A stretch of DNA of 64,000 bases. Source: Adineta vaga (taxonomy: Eukaryota; Rotifera). The notes under the pieces are model-generated. The model searched no databases. It was not told the DNA's origin and was given only the letters and a program-made list of their open reading frames with translations. The stretch covers positions 7,440,001 through 7,504,000 of the forward strand of contig CP075496.1 of the NCBI GenBank assembly GCA_021613535.1. The letters run 5' to 3'. The stretch's first letter is position 1. Every line of letters starts with the position of its first letter. A program made the translations under genes and the position numbers. Positions 63,389-64,000 of this stretch are shown piece after piece.

Positions 63389-64000
63389 GTAAGTCGTTTT
63401 TCTCGCATATTATTTTCATTCAGATGATTTACAATAGAACGACAGAAATTATTCTTCCATTGTATTTTATGTAGCTATGAATGCAAATCGATTTATCAAT
63501 TGAGGGATTGAAAAATAAGCAAGACTTCATTTTCGAATGAGAAATGAAGTTTAAAAAAACACCAAACGAGATCGATATTGAATGATAACGAAAAAAAGAA
63601 ATCGAACAAATCTTTTCAATTGTTGTGACAGTTACGATTAACAATCAGTTTGTGTGATGTTTGATCAATGAGTATCATTATCATAGATGTGTCGTGTCTA
63701 AACAAGATTTGCGTAAAATAAATAGATTGTTAATTTTATTATCTCGAGATGTCATCAACGAAGATTTTTATGACGTAGACAGTTGTACTTAGAAGAAAAA
63801 AAAATTTTGCACATCTGTTGATAGTTGGATCGCGTAAATATTAGAATTGAAAGTTACAGCATAAGACAAGTGATTGACTTTTATGAAATATAAATGAAAT
63901 GAAATGAAGTGAAGAATATTATTCAAGATCGATTATTAAGAGAAAAGCTTGACACTGTCAGTATCCTGATTGAACTTCGAGAGTTCATTTAAGACATGAG
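63389..64000 (+). other. Putative intron or downstream sequence at the window end
   Basis: AT-rich, with no ORF of note. If the exon at 63242-63388 is real, this is its first intron, at least 600 nt long. A GAAAT-type pentanucleotide run occurs near 63882-63912. Confidence 0.35.

Overview
This 64-kb window looks like nuclear DNA of a small-genome invertebrate animal, most probably a bdelloid rotifer. The DNA is AT-rich, most introns are short (about 45-70 nt, GT...AG), and metazoan families are present: IgSF receptor, IRF2BP, nuclear receptor, alkaline ceramidase, TRAPPC8, ARL6, fibrinogen-related protein, acyloxyacyl hydrolase. It also carries an ADP-ribosyltransferase fused to TPR repeats, an architecture I associate with bdelloids. 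The species cannot be fixed from the sequence alone. I saw no transposase or reverse-transcriptase ORF, no tRNA or rRNA, and no CRISPR array.

Layout. 1-12177 (+): an IgSF/FN3-like single-pass receptor with very long, microsatellite-rich introns; every intron joining coding exons is phase 1. 14333-17369 (+): three tandem PLAC8-family genes of identical intron-phase design, converging on an IRF2BP-type gene (-, 17478-18799). 20258-26538 (-): glutathione reductase, CTP synthase and class I aldolase in one head-to-tail run. 27801-28900 (-): a beta-hydroxyacid dehydrogenase-family enzyme. 29637-32149 (+): a TMEM205-like membrane protein and an unusual Rab-like GTPase. 32612-38480 (-): alkaline ceramidase, DTL/CDT2, ribosomal protein eS17 and PPP1R11, with gaps of only 134-275 nt. 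39094-39666 (+): intronless ARL6/BBS3. 40536-46493 (-): TRAPPC8. 47033-53491 (-): a secreted fibrinogen-related protein and acyloxyacyl hydrolase. 55691-57226 (+): a nuclear receptor of the ESCKA P-box type. 59847-61712 (+): the ART-TPR gene. 63242 onward (+): the likely first exon of a membrane protein continuing past the window.

Themes. The two tight minus-strand runs (aldolase to CTP synthase, and PPP1R11 to eS17 to DTL to ceramidase) have splice-acceptor-like AG sites just before each downstream ATG. In two gaps an AATAAA lies about 30 nt before that AG, which is the layout expected of trans-spliced operons. Candidates for foreign origin are the glutathione reductase and the hydroxyacid dehydrogenase. 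The most distinctive loci are the ART-TPR fusion, the nuclear receptor whose AF-2 glutamate is replaced, and the Rab with a changed NKxD motif and an odd C-terminus. Function calls rest on family motifs recognised by eye; no database search was possible.
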